A stretch of DNA of 64,000 bases from Termitomyces sp. T153 (taxonomy: Eukaryota > Basidiomycota > Agaricomycetes > Agaricales > Lyophyllaceae), in NCBI GenBank assembly GCA_018296165.2, contig JACKQL020000099.1, positions 108,210 through 172,209 of the forward strand, given 5' to 3'. Below, piece after piece: positions 1-12,251 of the stretch; the stretch's first letter is position 1, and each line of letters starts with the position of its first letter. The notes beneath the pieces were generated by a model. That model saw only the letters and a list, made by a program, of their open reading frames with translations. It had not been told where the DNA came from and did not search any database. A program made the position numbers and the translations under genes.

Positions 1-891
1 CATGAGGCGTAACTACCGTCCATGGCTCTCGCGGAGGATTCATGCTAGTGTTTGATTGAGTGTTTCGTCTTGCACGGCGGCGATTAGGTCCTGATGCGAC
101 GACTTGACCATATCCAGGCTGGTCAGGGGATAGGCATGTACTTGGGAAAGTCGGGCTAAGTGAAAACTAGTTAGAGTGGCGTTTGATGATGATAACTTGA
201 CTGACCCAAACAGGGGGATGAGGTCGTCTCGTATTGTCCACGCGACACTACAAATGAGGTTAATTCAAACTGGATCGAACGACGGATGAATGGACGAACC
301 GACGAGAGAGTCGGAGGGCCACCTGACGATGACAAGTTATAGGTTAGCATCTATACACTAACATCACTGACAACAAAGGATTGGAACACACACCTCATAA
401 GGCATCCATGTTCCTTGTATCTTGAGATATCCACCTCGTACACGACGAATGAGCGGGGCCAGGTCAGGTTGAGAGTCAATCATTTTGACGATGTCGGCTA
501 AAGAAGGCTCAACGTTTACTGGTAAATCAAAGAGTTTGAGCGAACCTTTCGAGTTACCCAAGGCTACATGTGATTGAGTATGATCTGGGTATGATATTCT
601 GCTGTCATTCAACTCACCTTTCCATATCCCGGTCCACAGGATATATCCGTCGTCAATATCCATCATGATCCACTGGCCATTCAAGGGGTACTCATACACA
701 GGTCTGAAAGAGATTATGGTCGAGGTCTAATTAGAGGATGAAATTAAAACGTACATGTAGCCTCGTGGATCGTTACTGGTGATATATCGACCTTTAGTGA
801 CGTGGTGATTTGGGCTAGCATAAGGTCGAAATCGAGGCCCTGTATTTGATGGCGACGCTTGGACAGTATCCTTAAAGATCATGAATGTCAT
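1..891 (-). CDS. APSES-type HTH transcription factor (3' partial)
   Basis: Sequence-specific DNA-binding regulator of the fungal APSES family (StuA/Mbp1 relatives), expected in the nucleus. Seven exons were read: 891-755, 703-618, 563-546, 497-394, 322-300, 247-206 and 155 to the left edge. All introns are GT-AG and phases agree. The spliced product reads GRYITSNDPRGYIPVYEYPL, then DDGYILWTGIWKALGNSKAD, then RRVRGGYLKIQGTWMPYEVA, then LRLSRRVAWTIRDDLIPLFG, which covers most of the APSES domain. A Pro/Arg-rich stretch (FPSTCLSPDQPGYGQ...) follows before the sequence leaves the window. The ATG at 891 is the first plausible start; 882 is an in-frame alternative. An open frame continues upstream to 1290 but has no ATG and no family resemblance. 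The C-terminal part is missing because of the window edge. Family call is firm; the target genes are unknown. Confidence 0.9.
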
Positions 892-1974
892 GGGACGAAC
901 ATGGAAGATGGCACTCCGACGCTGACCTGTAACATGTTGGAAGACATTTTTCCGAAAAAGTAGTAATTCTGAGAAGGGGGTGGTCTTATATGTAAAAAGC
1001 GGGGGACGGAAGCGGTTGATAGACAGATCTTTGTTTAAGTCCCGGGGTGTCGGACACGAATCCGGGAAGATCAAGATGTACAGAATGCCTCTGGATATCG
1101 AAAGATGGGGAAGACGGAGTCGGTCCGTTCGATTTTCCAGCATAACATTTAATCCTGGAGTAAAAGTGAACAACCCTAAATTGGCCTTGAAACACGTGCG
1201 GATAGAATATGTTGCCATGCGGAGTCGTAAATGGAAATCAGACAAAAAAGTACCTGACTTCGCATTGGGCATTGCTTGGGCCCTCGGCAAGATCTAGTGA
1301 TCGGGTTCATAAAGGGGTGATTCTCAACACAGATCACATCTCATTTTATTCTCCGGGGAAAACTCTGGCGAGGTCCTTGTGCATTCCTGACATGTACAGT
1401 TATTTCCCGTGGTCGGCCGCCATGTCGTACATGGCCACATTAATTGCAGTGGAAGCGTCTGAAGAGGTCACAACAAGATTTGGAGTTCATGTGAACATGA
1501 TCCCCTGAATTGAAGCACTCGGACGCACACGGAGAGATCGAGCGGATAATGGATGAACCATCGTTAGTTTCTTTAGATCCTGGGTGAAATGTTGCAAAAA
1601 ATTGGTTTTACAAAAGATATCCATCGACGAAGTCCTATGAAAATAGACGCTGACCCACCACACATTTAAAACATGTGTTACAGCCTTTGGCCGTTGTTCA
1701 AGGCAAGTTAGCTAGCGGTTCTCACGGTCGCTGGATTTGGATTTGTCTTCGATCATGACGATGTCGTTATTGTACCTGGGCAAGCTGATCCTCGATCAGT
1801 GATCGCGGCCTCGAGTGGTCACGAGTCGAGATGGTCCTGAGAAGTACCCGAGAACCGCCTGAACAAATGGTCCTAACCACAAAATGCGCCGGCCGCCCTT
1901 ATCGCATCTCGGTACCGAGTCCATGTGGCTACGTGTTGATGAACCGCTCGGGATATACAAAAACATAATCAACT
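892..1974. other. Intergenic, no gene recognised
   Basis: This stretch lies between the APSES start and the 3' end of the ODC gene. Short open frames occur on both strands but show no family motif and no splice-supported extension. It probably holds the APSES promoter and 5' leader and the ODC 3' untranslated region. Confidence 0.5.
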
Positions 1975-3549
1975 CTAAAGTCCGTACCCACTGGCGGCAA
2001 AGGCAGTAAGTGTCTGGTATACCTCGGACCCCCCTGGACCTCCCAACGTGTAGATTACGTTACTGATTTCAAACCCATTGAATTGACTTGCCGCACAGAG
2101 CGTGTAGGCGCCCATATTGTCGAAGCCAAGCCAGTCTCCGACTTGGAGTGTACTTGGCAGAGTGGTCTTGGGGGACACACAGTCAATCGAATCACATGTT
2201 GGTCCCCATACACTACTGAGTCCTTGGGGTTCCGACGCGGGAACATGGAACGATCCGTTGAGCGACAGCACGTACGGATGTATGATCTGGTGGTCGAATA
2301 GAATACAGTTAAAAGCACCGTAGACCCCATCATTGATGTAATCTAATAAAAAAACATTAGCACTCGATCAATAGAACGGATTAACAGAACTTACACATGA
2401 CGCCTGGCTGATCGGACGTCTCTACAGTATCTGATTGTGGAACACCGGCATGAGGAGCGCGCCGGGCGATAATATTGGCAGCAAGCTTGAACGCTTTGGA
2501 AACATAGAACCGGCCAGGCTCCGCAATCATCTTTAAGCCTTGACGATCAGGGAAATACTGATCAATCGCCTGGGTCAAAAACCCGGCAGCTTGTTCGAAT
2601 AGTGTGTCTTCGAAACCCCCGCCGATGTCTAGCAGGCTGAATGTAAATCCTGCTTCTTTCCCCATGTCAAAGACTACACGAGCACGCTTTATGGCATCGG
2701 TATATACCGAAGGGTCATAGCACCCACTCCCCACATGGAAGGAGACACCTACAACGTCAAGACCAAGTTCACGCGCCTTTGCGAGAAGTGCGGGTACAGT
2801 GACCAGCGGAGCACCAAATTTAATACCAAACGCACAAAGGCTTTTTGAATCGTCGGTCAGGATGCGAATGACGAGCTTTGCCCGTGTGTGTGCGCGAGCA
2901 ATTTTATAAAGCTCATCAATATTGTCGAATGTCATTGTCTCGACGCCCATCTTCGCAGCGTTTCGGATGAAGGACACGGCCTTACAAGGGTTGGCGAAAA
3001 TGATACGGGAAGAATCGATGCCACCGACATTCAGAATCTGAGAAATTTCTCCGTTAGATGCGCAATCGAACCCAGAGCCTAAAGCAGCAAGGAGACGAAT
3101 GACGTAAGGGTCCGGGTTACATTTCACGGCTGCAATTAGGGGTACGCATGATAAGTCTCAATCCAGCGGATCTCATTGAGTCACTCACCATAGAAGGGCT
3201 GGACTTCGGGCAGTGCTGCGACCCACCGTTGGTGCTGGCGATAGACCTGGCTAAGGTCTGCTACAAAAAAGGCTTTTTCGGCGTCGGGCTGATGTATTTC
3301 GGCGAGACGGGCTGCCTTCATAACGCCAGCCCTCATATGAATCCCAGGGTGCCCCTGGTACAAAGGAGGAAGCGAGGGGAAGATACTGATCTCCTCATCG
3401 GTTGGAAGGTCGGCAATCGCTTTGACAGACGGAGAAGTTACAGGGGCTCTTGAAATGGCCCAATTAAATTTTTCTTGATAACGCGGAAGAGAGTCGGAAT
3501 ATGGCAAGTCAATGGGACATGGTGCCGTTAAAACTTGCACCGTGGACAT
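1975..3549 (-). CDS. SPE1: Ornithine decarboxylase
   Basis: PLP-dependent decarboxylation of L-ornithine to putrescine, the committed step of polyamine synthesis, in the cytosol. Three exons (3549-3189, 3129-2395, 2342-1975) give 487 residues, a normal length for fungal ODC. Family landmarks are intact: the PLP-lysine motif FYAVKCN near residue 123, HVGSG near 252, LDIGGGF, EPGRFY, and the active-site cysteine in WGPTCDS near 415 followed by GDWLGFDNMGAYT. The first intron falls inside the FYA|VKCN motif, and splicing restores it exactly. The start at 3549 is the only in-frame ATG upstream of the conserved core; the longer open frame begins with TTG at 3708 and is probably leader. No neighbour belongs to the polyamine pathway. 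Fungal ODC is usually controlled after translation by antizyme; nothing in this sequence tests that. Confidence 0.95.
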
Positions 3550-6022
3550 TGAATCAGAGGGAGGTGGGGTCGTTGGACGATCTATCGTGTCTTCTAAGAT
3601 GTGAATATGGACGTGTCCGTCCAGTGAGGTGTTTTGGTGTGGTTTGAGTTGAGGACCCAGCCGCCACGGTCGATGGCGAGCCGGGCGGGGTAATTCGCAG
3701 GAGTCCAAAAGAACCTTCAGTAGAGGTGGGTTCCTCGCTCCCTGTTCAGCGAGGATGTGCTTAAAGGGCGAGATACTAGGTCTAAGAGAATAAAAAGCAA
3801 ATAAAGAGAAAAGTCACGGATTGTTGCCTGAGAGCCGATGCGGGGGTGTAGCAGATGTCAGGGGGGTTCACCTCATGCACAAAAGACCATGAATGTCTGA
3901 CATATAAAGACAAGAATACCACGAGGGCTCACCTCTTACAGATGACCACCTGAGACGAGTTAGTTTAGCGGCTGTTCATTTCACAAGGGTTGGGACACAT
4001 ACTCTAGGGCCAGCAAACGAAGGTCCTGATTGTGTTCTTGGACAGTAATGGTGGCTGGAATGGGTCTGGTGGTCGTGCAGTGGCTGACGACGCCAGATAT
4101 GAGGGACTCCTGTAAGCTGTGCGGCTCTAGAGAGCTTTTTTGAGGTTGGTTGAAGTACGATCAAAACTTTTCCTCAGAATATTCAAACTTATCGATTGAA
4201 TTTGCGGTTTATCCCGAACTGCCTATTATGGTATTCTGTCTCACCTTTTGACTCAAAACATATACACGGTTATCGATTATGATCCCGAGTCCTTGCTTCA
4301 ACATTTATTTCCTTTAGCTACATTCATTCAACCCCAAGCGCCGTGAGTTAGATGATATAGTTTACATCCCTTCCCCAGGCCTCAACCCTTCGATCCTGGG
4401 CTCTTCAAACTTTCATCGTTTACGATGAAGTCTATAGGTATGCATGTATTTGTCACCCCTCTCAGTTTATGCGTAAGAAACGTACATGCGGGCAATGGGT
4501 TCGTAATCCATTATCCATAACTTGAAATTTCTATCTCCAGCTCAGGCAGGTGATTATCAACCAATAGCGTCAGAAACATCTCGACGTCCAGCATGGCTAC
4601 AAGAAGAGTAGCCATAATACTCTACATTAAGTACGGAGGAGCTCAGCAACCTTCAATAACCTCTCGATGACCGAATAATCTCACAGTTTTTTTACCATGC
4701 TTTTAGGCATACCACATACCTACAACTCGGATTGAAAATCGGCAGTTTCTCTTGACATACTCGAGGTTGCACGGTGTCGCCGCGTGCTCTATCATGACGC
4801 TCACGGCACATGCTCGAATCCTAGCAGGGCGAAGCGGTGCCGATCCCGGAAATGGAATACGGATTCGACGGAACGCCGAGGAGGTACCTATTCCGTAACA
4901 ATCGCGTTTGCTGTCGAGTATAGATACACACTGTATTTTGGATTATCGGATTTGTTCAATGGCATTGAACAATCCCACACATGCCCATTGGAGACAGGAC
5001 ACATGTACATGGTTTTTTATGTCTAATCAGTCACGATGCCGCCAATTTGGCAGTGATCTCACTTGCTTCAATTCCACTTGACACCACTTTGTCGATGACA
5101 CGTTTTCTCTGATCTTAGATTGAATGTTTTCTTCTGTTTCTTTCCATTGGGCTCAACGATGCTACAATCAGGGTCTATGTATAGGGTCTATGTCTCATAC
5201 CTACCTTGATCGAAGAATCACCCGAGCCTGATAGAGTTATACAACCGGTGGTATGGATATACATGTATACTCATCAGAGATCATACCTGGAAAGCCTCTG
5301 AGACCCTGTGTCGTTCGATAAGCGCACATATGAATGATGATTGTATCCCTCTTCGACAGTCTAGTATGTACACATATTTTTATGTATGTGAGACTCATGA
5401 CCCAAAAACAGTATGATCAATTGATCCATTCGTACGCACTAATATCGAGAGGGAAAAGTCAGACGAATTAGGTTCAGCAGCATAGATCCACGGTAGAGAT
5501 TCTCCTTGATGCTCCTCAAAGTCAGGTCAAAGTCATGTCCAGACCTAACCATTTCCTGGCATCTCCGAATTACACCCGATAAGTGGATCATTACCCAGGC
5601 TAGTTACCGGAATGCAGATCCGTGTGAAAGGGCTCGTAACATATTACTATGTAGCGTTAGCCTGAAAACGTTAGAAAGGTTCGGAGTGATTGATATCTGC
5701 GGCCATGTGTTCGTGACTCCGCCGACTTCTCCGAGGTTGAGTCTGTGACAGCGCGGGAAGAAATATGTTCTAATGTCTTACGTTCGCGCGGGTTATCGGA
5801 AATCGTCTGTCAGCAACAAGGATCCTTATTCCTTTCGTGTTCTCTCGTAACGTCTGTATGTTTTTGTCAGGGATATGCGAATCCTTTGTTGAGCTACAGC
5901 AGCTAAGCTTGCGTCAGGAACGTACAACTTGGCTCCTCTTGGGTCTATTTAGAGGTCCTAAGAACCCTATTTTGAACCCGCCGACTGAAGGCCTTCAGCG
6001 GCAGCCAAGAATTGATGAGATA
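3550..6022. other. 2.5 kb gap, no gene recognised
   Basis: The gap runs from the ODC start to the 3' end of the phosphatase activator gene. The right part of the ODC leader (3550-3708) is open but lacks an ATG. The remaining open frames are at most about 80 codons, rich in stops in all frames, and match nothing I know. No tRNA or repeat was seen. Confidence 0.5.
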
Positions 6023-7282
6023 TCAGGAACGAGCTCGTGGAGCCTGAGTATGTAAATGCGTCAATCGTGGCAAAGCTAGGATATTATCTGAGGCCGAAGT
6101 ATGGGCGCCGTAATCCCACTCCAGTAATCCACCTAATGGGAGATGCTGAACAACGACCCGTTTACCTAGCACTTCAGCCTGGAAACATTGCAGTTATGGC
6201 TATTTGATAGCGTCCGAGATGAAGTGAGATCGCTTACTTCATACATCTTAAATAGTCCCGAGTTCACTTTCTTCCAGTTTGGGACACCCACAGCGATTGA
6301 ATGAAGTTGTGAGGAATGTTCGTGGAACGGGCCGATCTTCACCTGACGAACCCGCGTGATCATCATAAAGTAAAGGTTGGTCAGTGACAAATCCTGTTGG
6401 AGGACAGCAGCTACTGGTAATTCGGTCTGCTCTAGGAGCGCGTCATACTTGCATTAGTAGAGAGGATCATACAAAAGACAAATTTCAGGGCACCTCGAAG
6501 CTCGGCGCTGCCGAAAATGTATCCAAGGAAAGAAGAGTCATCAAGACCCCAGACACCATGACTTCCAGCAGGCTCCAAGCGATATGTATCTTGGAGCTTC
6601 CAGCACACTTCCAAGTATCGTACAAAGACATGTAGAACAAGTGAACGCTCTTCTTCGACCGTTGGTTCGTACAATCGCACAAGCATCAGGGCCAAGAGAA
6701 AGAGGGCAAACGATGTCTCATGCCCTGTTCCATAATCCATCCTCGTGAAAGAGCCAAAAGAAGTAAGTAGCAGTGGCTTGACATGAGGTATTGCTGCAGA
6801 GAAATCCCCGGTCAACAGTAAACTAAGAACTTCGTCGGCCCTCTTCGTAAAATATTGTCAAACACACAAAGTAACAATTAATGAGAGCCAACCTCTTCTA
6901 GGCGAGCACCCCAGGTGCGAAATGCCAAGTTGCCAAAACGCTGAGGCGACTGAAGAGGTGGTATCTCGTCAATCCATCGATCTAAAGTATTTAGGAGCTC
7001 AAGTGTCTTTGTGACAGCCTAGCAAGTAGAAATCAGACAAGATCCGTGAACGATGGGCAAGGAAGCCCGTACTTGGCTCGGCGTTGAGGTACAAGGGAGA
7101 AACTGACCGACGACTGACTCGTTTAGGCGTCGCAAAAAGACCGCATAGTCCCGATAAGATTGCGTTGTTTTCCAGGCCAAAACATCGGCATCGGTTTTAA
7201 TCTTTGACCCAGGAACACCGAGCTTTCCAAGTTCAGAGAGAGGTATTCTACGGAGCTGCGATAAGACAACCGTTTCTGCCAT
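6023..7282 (-). CDS. RRD1: PP2A phosphatase activator (PTPA/RRD1-like)
   Basis: Phosphotyrosyl phosphatase activator family: a peptidyl-prolyl isomerase-like chaperone that activates PP2A-type catalytic subunits. Five exons (7282-7073, 7018-6893, 6842-6494, 6431-6238, 6178-6023) give 344 residues. Landmarks in order: SYRDYAVFLRRLNESVVGQ, RFGNLAFRTWGARLEE, the hallmark DYGTGHE, LEPAGSHGVWGLDD, GPFHEHSSQLHSIAVGVPNW, KVNSGLFKMYEAEVLGKR and QHLPLGG. The EHSSQLHSIAVG and VLGKRVVVQHLPLGGLLEW forms resemble the RRD1 branch more than RRD2, a moderate-confidence choice. An upstream in-frame ATG at 7318 would add 12 residues; 7282 starts with MAETVVLSQLRRIPL, which fits the family N-terminus better. 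The gene is divergent from KU70 with 140-175 bp between starts. All phases agree and no damage is seen. Confidence 0.92.
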
Positions 7283-7456
7283 ACTGATGTTTTTAAACAA
7301 ACTAGTTGGGTCACGCATGATCGGCCGTATGACTCAATGCGTGACCCGAGGTGACATGTGCCGTGACTCGACGCGTCGGCAGGTGCCCACTCATTTGTAG
7401 TGTGGCCAAATTCGACTGCTACCTTCAGAGCCTCTTGAGTCCTATTCAGCACGATT
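7283..7456. promoter_or_regulatory. Shared bidirectional promoter RRD1-KU70
   Basis: Only 174 bp separate the preferred RRD1 start (7282) from the KU70 ATG (7457), or 138 bp if RRD1 starts at 7318. Both 5' leaders and core promoters must lie in this gap or overlap the coding starts. No TATA box is obvious. The head-to-head layout is seen directly; co-regulation is inference. Confidence 0.6.
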
Positions 7457-10456
7457 ATGGCGCCGTACGATGACTGGAATGCTATCGATGAGGAGGAGGA
7501 TGAGGAGTTACAGGATTACTCAGTGAGCGGGCTGTCAAACAAGTCTTATTCTGAAACACGACTGAACTTGATCTAGTATCTTGAAGGGAAACGTGATGTG
7601 ATTCTGTTTTGTATTGATTGCTCGGAGTCTATGCAGGAGCTTCGGGAAGACCCAAACTATGAAGATACAAAAACATGTCATCTTTTTGCCGCGTTAGAAG
7701 CAGCTGTGCAAACACAGAAGAAAAAAGTGATCGTTGGGCCCAATGATAGCGTAGGGATCATGCTATTCAACACAGTGAGATCAAAAACCTTTCCCCTCTG
7801 GGATTCTCGAGTAATAGAGCCACTTCTAGACCCGGAAGACAGCAACTACGCGCATTCAGTCTGAGCTCAAGAAGAACACTTTCGCGTACCAACCAATATC
7901 TCCTTTGGGTGCTCCGACAATTCAAGAACTTATTCGACTCCTTGATGGTGGGTTCATTAGTGTCTGTGAATGAAGCATGTTCAGATTCTTCCCATTTCAG
8001 ATGCTCGCGAGGATCCTGAAACACTCAGAAAGGCATTTCCTCCACTTCAGGGGAAAAGAGTTCCTATGGGAGACGTGTTCACAAGTTGTAATTGGGTCTT
8101 GCGTGATGGGTAATTTGTAGATCTCAAGAGAGACTTTGTCTTGCTGAAAAAATGCTTACAGCGCTCCCAAAACAGCCACAAAACGTGTTTTCTTGATAAC
8201 AGATGAAGATAATCCTCATTCTGGCCCCGGTAGCCAACAACTCATCACGTCAGCAAGAACCACTTTGATTGTAAGGCTCTAGCGACAAGCTTTCTTATGT
8301 ATTGCTGAGTAGTTGTCTAGGATTTGACCCAGGCAGGCGTAACAGTGGAACCGTTCTTTATCAGCACGCCTGACAACCCTTTTGATGTTACGAAATTCTA
8401 TTCTGTGCGATCGATTCGTTTCTGCCCCTTTTTCCCCTTCTAACTGCCATATTCAGTCTGTACTTCTGCCTACTAACCTTGCTGATGACGACGAAGATGT
8501 TGATCCCTCAGACCCATCCGTTCTTCCCGAGTCCATTTCAATATCGCGCATCGAGGATCTCCTTGCACAGATGCGTTTTCATGAAGTGCCGAAGCGCGCG
8601 CACTATAGCGTGCCTTTTAAACTTGGTGAAGGTCTCACGATTGGCGTTAAAGGGTGAATGGAAAGAGTCATTCATCGGTAGGAAGATGCTAAGGTCCCGT
8701 TTCAGCTATGGCTTGGTGACGGAGCAAAAAAAGGGGTCATACAAATACTTTGTGGACTTCGGTGATCGAATGGAAGTCGCGACGAGTCGAACCGTTTATG
8801 TCGACGAGGTATGCTTCTGGCGCTGTTCACTTTCATTATTTCCCCACTCAATAGCCTAGGCTCGTGAAGCGGAAGTTGAAAAAACGAAAATACTGTATGG
8901 GACGTCCCTGGGAGAAACTGTAGCAGTTGAGGATGACGAAGATGAAGACGACAGCAGGATTGAAGGGATGATCCGGGAGGTACCGATCGGTAAACGGGTA
9001 ACGTCATCTATACTTATTATATACAGGCAGTGGCTCACAGAGATCCAGCCTTTCTACACCGCCGAAGATATTCGGTCCTTCCGAACAATGAACCTTGAGC
9101 CTGGTAAATTACATTTCATATAATCCATTTGGGATTTATTTCTCATCCAAGTGTAGGCATCAAACTTCTTGGATTCAAGGATCGCAGTGAACTCGCTTTC
9201 GAAGATAATATCAAGCATTCGCACTTCATCTATCCCGACGAAATGGTGCGTCAAAGGCACCCTATAATCAAGGTAACATCTAAGAATCCCTCCTTTGAAA
9301 GACATATTCTGGTAGTAAACGTACGTTCAGTGCGTTGATCAAATCGCTTGTGAAGAAAAAGAAAATTGGTTTGGTGCTTTCTTTGACAAGACGGAATGCT
9401 ACTCCAGTATTCTGCGCTCTTCTGCCACAGGTTTGTCTCTTTCATCTCGGATGTCATGAGATTCTATGTCATGATGGCATGTTGCATTGACAGGAAGAAA
9501 AAGCTGATGAAGCTGGTTGGACCGATCCAGCTGGGTTCCACCTTATCCCATTGCCATTTGCAGATGACATTCGAGCAGCGACGGTCACCAAAGCTGTGCG
9601 AGGTTCGTACTGTCTATTCCGATACGCCGCCGAACTCGCGCGTTGACATCTCTTGTTACAGCGTCTGACTCTCTCAAAGATGCAGCTCGTGCCTGGATCG
9701 ATAAACTTTCTGTGAAAAATGGGGCATATCCACCTGATTCGTATCCCAATCCTGGTGAGCTTCCTGTCCACAAATCATTTTGATACTCGCCACTATTAGT
9801 GTAATTGATGGACCGTTTACATCCACAAACAGCTCTTGCGTATCATAATGCTCAATTAGAAGCCAGTGCATTCCGAGAAGAGTTTGATCCCGATTCGTTT
9901 GAAGACCTCACGTTACCCAAGATTGAGATGATACACAAAGTAGGACATGAATCAATTATATCGACAAAGCTTCTGACAATCGAAATTGGTTTTCTTTCTT
10001 CACGATACAGCGCGCCGGTGCTCTGATGAAAGCCTGGAAAGTTGCATTGGCTCATGAGGAAGCAGCTGACATCGTTGACATACCGGAGAAAGTTGCGGGC
10101 ACAAAACGCAAGGCAGTAAGTTGGACTCTTCGTCAGTTGGTCTTATCGCATGCGATGATATTATAACTCCAGGAGGTCAGTGTAGACGAAGCAGAAATAC
10201 GGAGCATGTACGAGTCTAGCTCCTTGGGCAAGGTACGATGTTACGTAGCGCTCAATCTTCGTTGAAATTTATTTCCTCATGTTTTTATCCTTAGATGCGC
10301 GTGGACCAGCTCAAGGTTTGATTCCATGTTTTCACGTATGAACGAATACTAACGAGGTTCCTGAAGGACTTTTTGAGGTCCAAGAGTCAGCCCGTTTCTG
10401 GCAAAAAAGCCGAACTACTTGAGCGAGTCGCTACATGGTTTGACGAACATGCTTGA
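7457..10456 (+). CDS. KU70: Ku70, DNA end-binding subunit of non-homologous end joining
   Basis: Large subunit partner of Ku80 in the ring that binds double-strand ends, starts non-homologous end joining and helps protect telomeres. Nineteen exons were placed: 7457-7522, 7577-7774, 7830-7947, 8001-8109, 8162-8270, 8321-8404, 8457-8653, 8706-8808, 8860-8997, 9031-9103, 9157-9245, 9302-9430, 9494-9602, 9662-9754, 9833-9939, 10011-10115, 10173-10232, 10295-10315 and 10367-10456. They total 1,998 nt, in frame, giving 665 residues. Seen in order: acidic N-terminus, vWA-like domain (DVILFCIDCSESM), Ku core (FKLGEGLTIGVKGYGLVTEQ, AEDIRSFRTMNLEPGIKLLG, LTRRNATPVFCALLPQ, GFHLIPLPFADDIR), a basic linker, and a C-terminal SAP domain (LKDFLRSKSQPVSGKKAELL). 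Exons as short as 21 nt occur. No frameshift or stop was found, so the gene looks functional. Confidence 0.95.
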
Positions 10457-12251
10457 ACGTTTATCTACTTCCGAGTTTTTCACCCGGGCACATCATTACA
10501 TTTTCTTGCTTCTTTTCAAGATTTTTTGAAGCCGTCAATGATGCTGAGCCTCCTATGGATCATAAATGTATGTATATATATGGAGCTTCCAACGGGAACC
10601 TCTAGGAATCTTCGACAGGCCACTGTGTGTCCTTCCAGAGAATATTGCGAAATAGAATGTTGATATATTCAGGAACCTCAAATTTACTAGAGTCTGACGA
10701 ATCATGATTAGGCTAGAGCTTCTCACTTCTGATGAACAATTCGCTGGAGGGCTCATGCTTAGATCCCGCCAAGGCGCTCAGTTTGGTAGACTGATTAGGG
10801 TTGAATCAAAGTTGGACTCCAAAACGTGGTCACCAATTGAAGACTACGGTATTCGCATTGAAGTGTGTGGACTCATGATTATATTCGCGCTTAAGATGGA
10901 ATGGCATAGTTCAGGATAGATCATCACAGCTTTCCACCCCTTGAGTGTGCTTCAGCAGTGAAGCATAGGCCAGAAATCGCCCTGATGGTGACATGGTAGC
11001 TGATGATAATAACAATATCTTGTACTTGTGTATCATTAGTTCCGACAATGTGGAAATTCAGTAGCCGTTACTGCCAATAAAAAAGTCTACAGTGCGTCAT
11101 CGATCCTTGCAAGTACGATTTTATTGTCGGGGTTTGCCAGCATGGAGATATGTAACCTGAAATGACCTCATAGTGTTCTTGTAGTAAATAAGTAAGCGTT
11201 GACTATGATTATTACTCATATCCTTTCGGAGGATTGATGGCCTAGTTGGGCATGTGAAATTACGAAAGGGTACAAAATCCATCCGAACATATTAAAACAT
11301 TTACTTGATAAATCATGTTACCTCCTAGCCTATTGGGTAATTCAAAGGGCTTGAAGAGCTTCAAAAGGCCAGTTGACCGGCAGGCTCGCAAGGGGCAAAG
11401 GCGATTCAATCACCAAAAGACCCAAAAAAGACTCGTAAGCAATCTTTTCATACCTGCGTTATCCCAATGCAGGAATGAGGTGCAAATTGTAGCAAAATCA
11501 TAGTGCTTCTATTGTATGTCCCTCTCCTGCTCTTCTCGTCCTGAGATTCGCCACGTGAAATCCGTTCTGCATTCATCCCGTGCCTCCGGGATATGTTTTC
11601 GGAATTTTACGTAATCCCAAGTCTCCTAAAACGCACACGTCTAACGAAGACAACCAGTAATTCAGTGAGCGAGTAGATAGTGAGGCAGAGAAAAGTCAGG
11701 TTGGATACAACCAAGTCAGTAGGTCGTTGGCAAATCGTCGGTTGAACGACCCCACCGATTGGCTGATTGATGATCATATGATTCCAAAATATTCAATTTT
11801 TATGTACATTGTACATGGATCCAACCTCAGTCGTCTTCACCATATTCACCATATTGATGGCTGGTTCTAAGTGGTTCTAGGATCCTGCGCGGGTCCTACT
11901 CTTAGCCAAATTTGAGTTTCTTACTGACGCTTGTCACATCGGATCGCTCCAGCTCCAGCGAATGGCCTTACTTATACTTGACTGTTCGTCTTTGATCGTC
12001 ACTTGGGTATGTGAGATGACTTGAATGACGACAGTGACAAGTTCAATACCTCAAGAAATTTCTTAAATACAAGGACAAAGCCTTTGATCTTAGCCAGGAG
12101 AAATGAGGAGCATGAACAAAGACGGGCCAGCGGCGTATGAAATACATCTGTACCTCCAAATGGCCAAGTATCTCTTTGACTCCATTGTCTGCAGGAGGCA
12201 TAAATGAACCTCTTTTGAGGGTCGTTACTCCAACATTCACAGTAGTCAAAG
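10457..12251. other. 1.8 kb gap; right end is part of a dispersed duplication
   Basis: No convincing gene lies between KU70 and the next start. From about 11,905 to 12,251 the DNA resembles 53,600-53,939. One element encodes AKFE[FL]LTD[AV]CH[IA]GSLQLQR in both copies, with differences that keep the frame, so it may be an upstream exon of the paralogous genes that follow. I could not connect it to them by splicing. Confidence 0.45.

Noticed and set aside
1209..1508. 99-codon plus-strand open frame
   Set aside because: No motif and no splice context; lies in the leader and promoter area of the APSES gene.
9129..9338. Uninterrupted frame through 9,246-9,301 in KU70
   Set aside because: It ends in a stop after 9,335. 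Treating 9,246-9,301 as an intron restores the conserved Ku core in phase.
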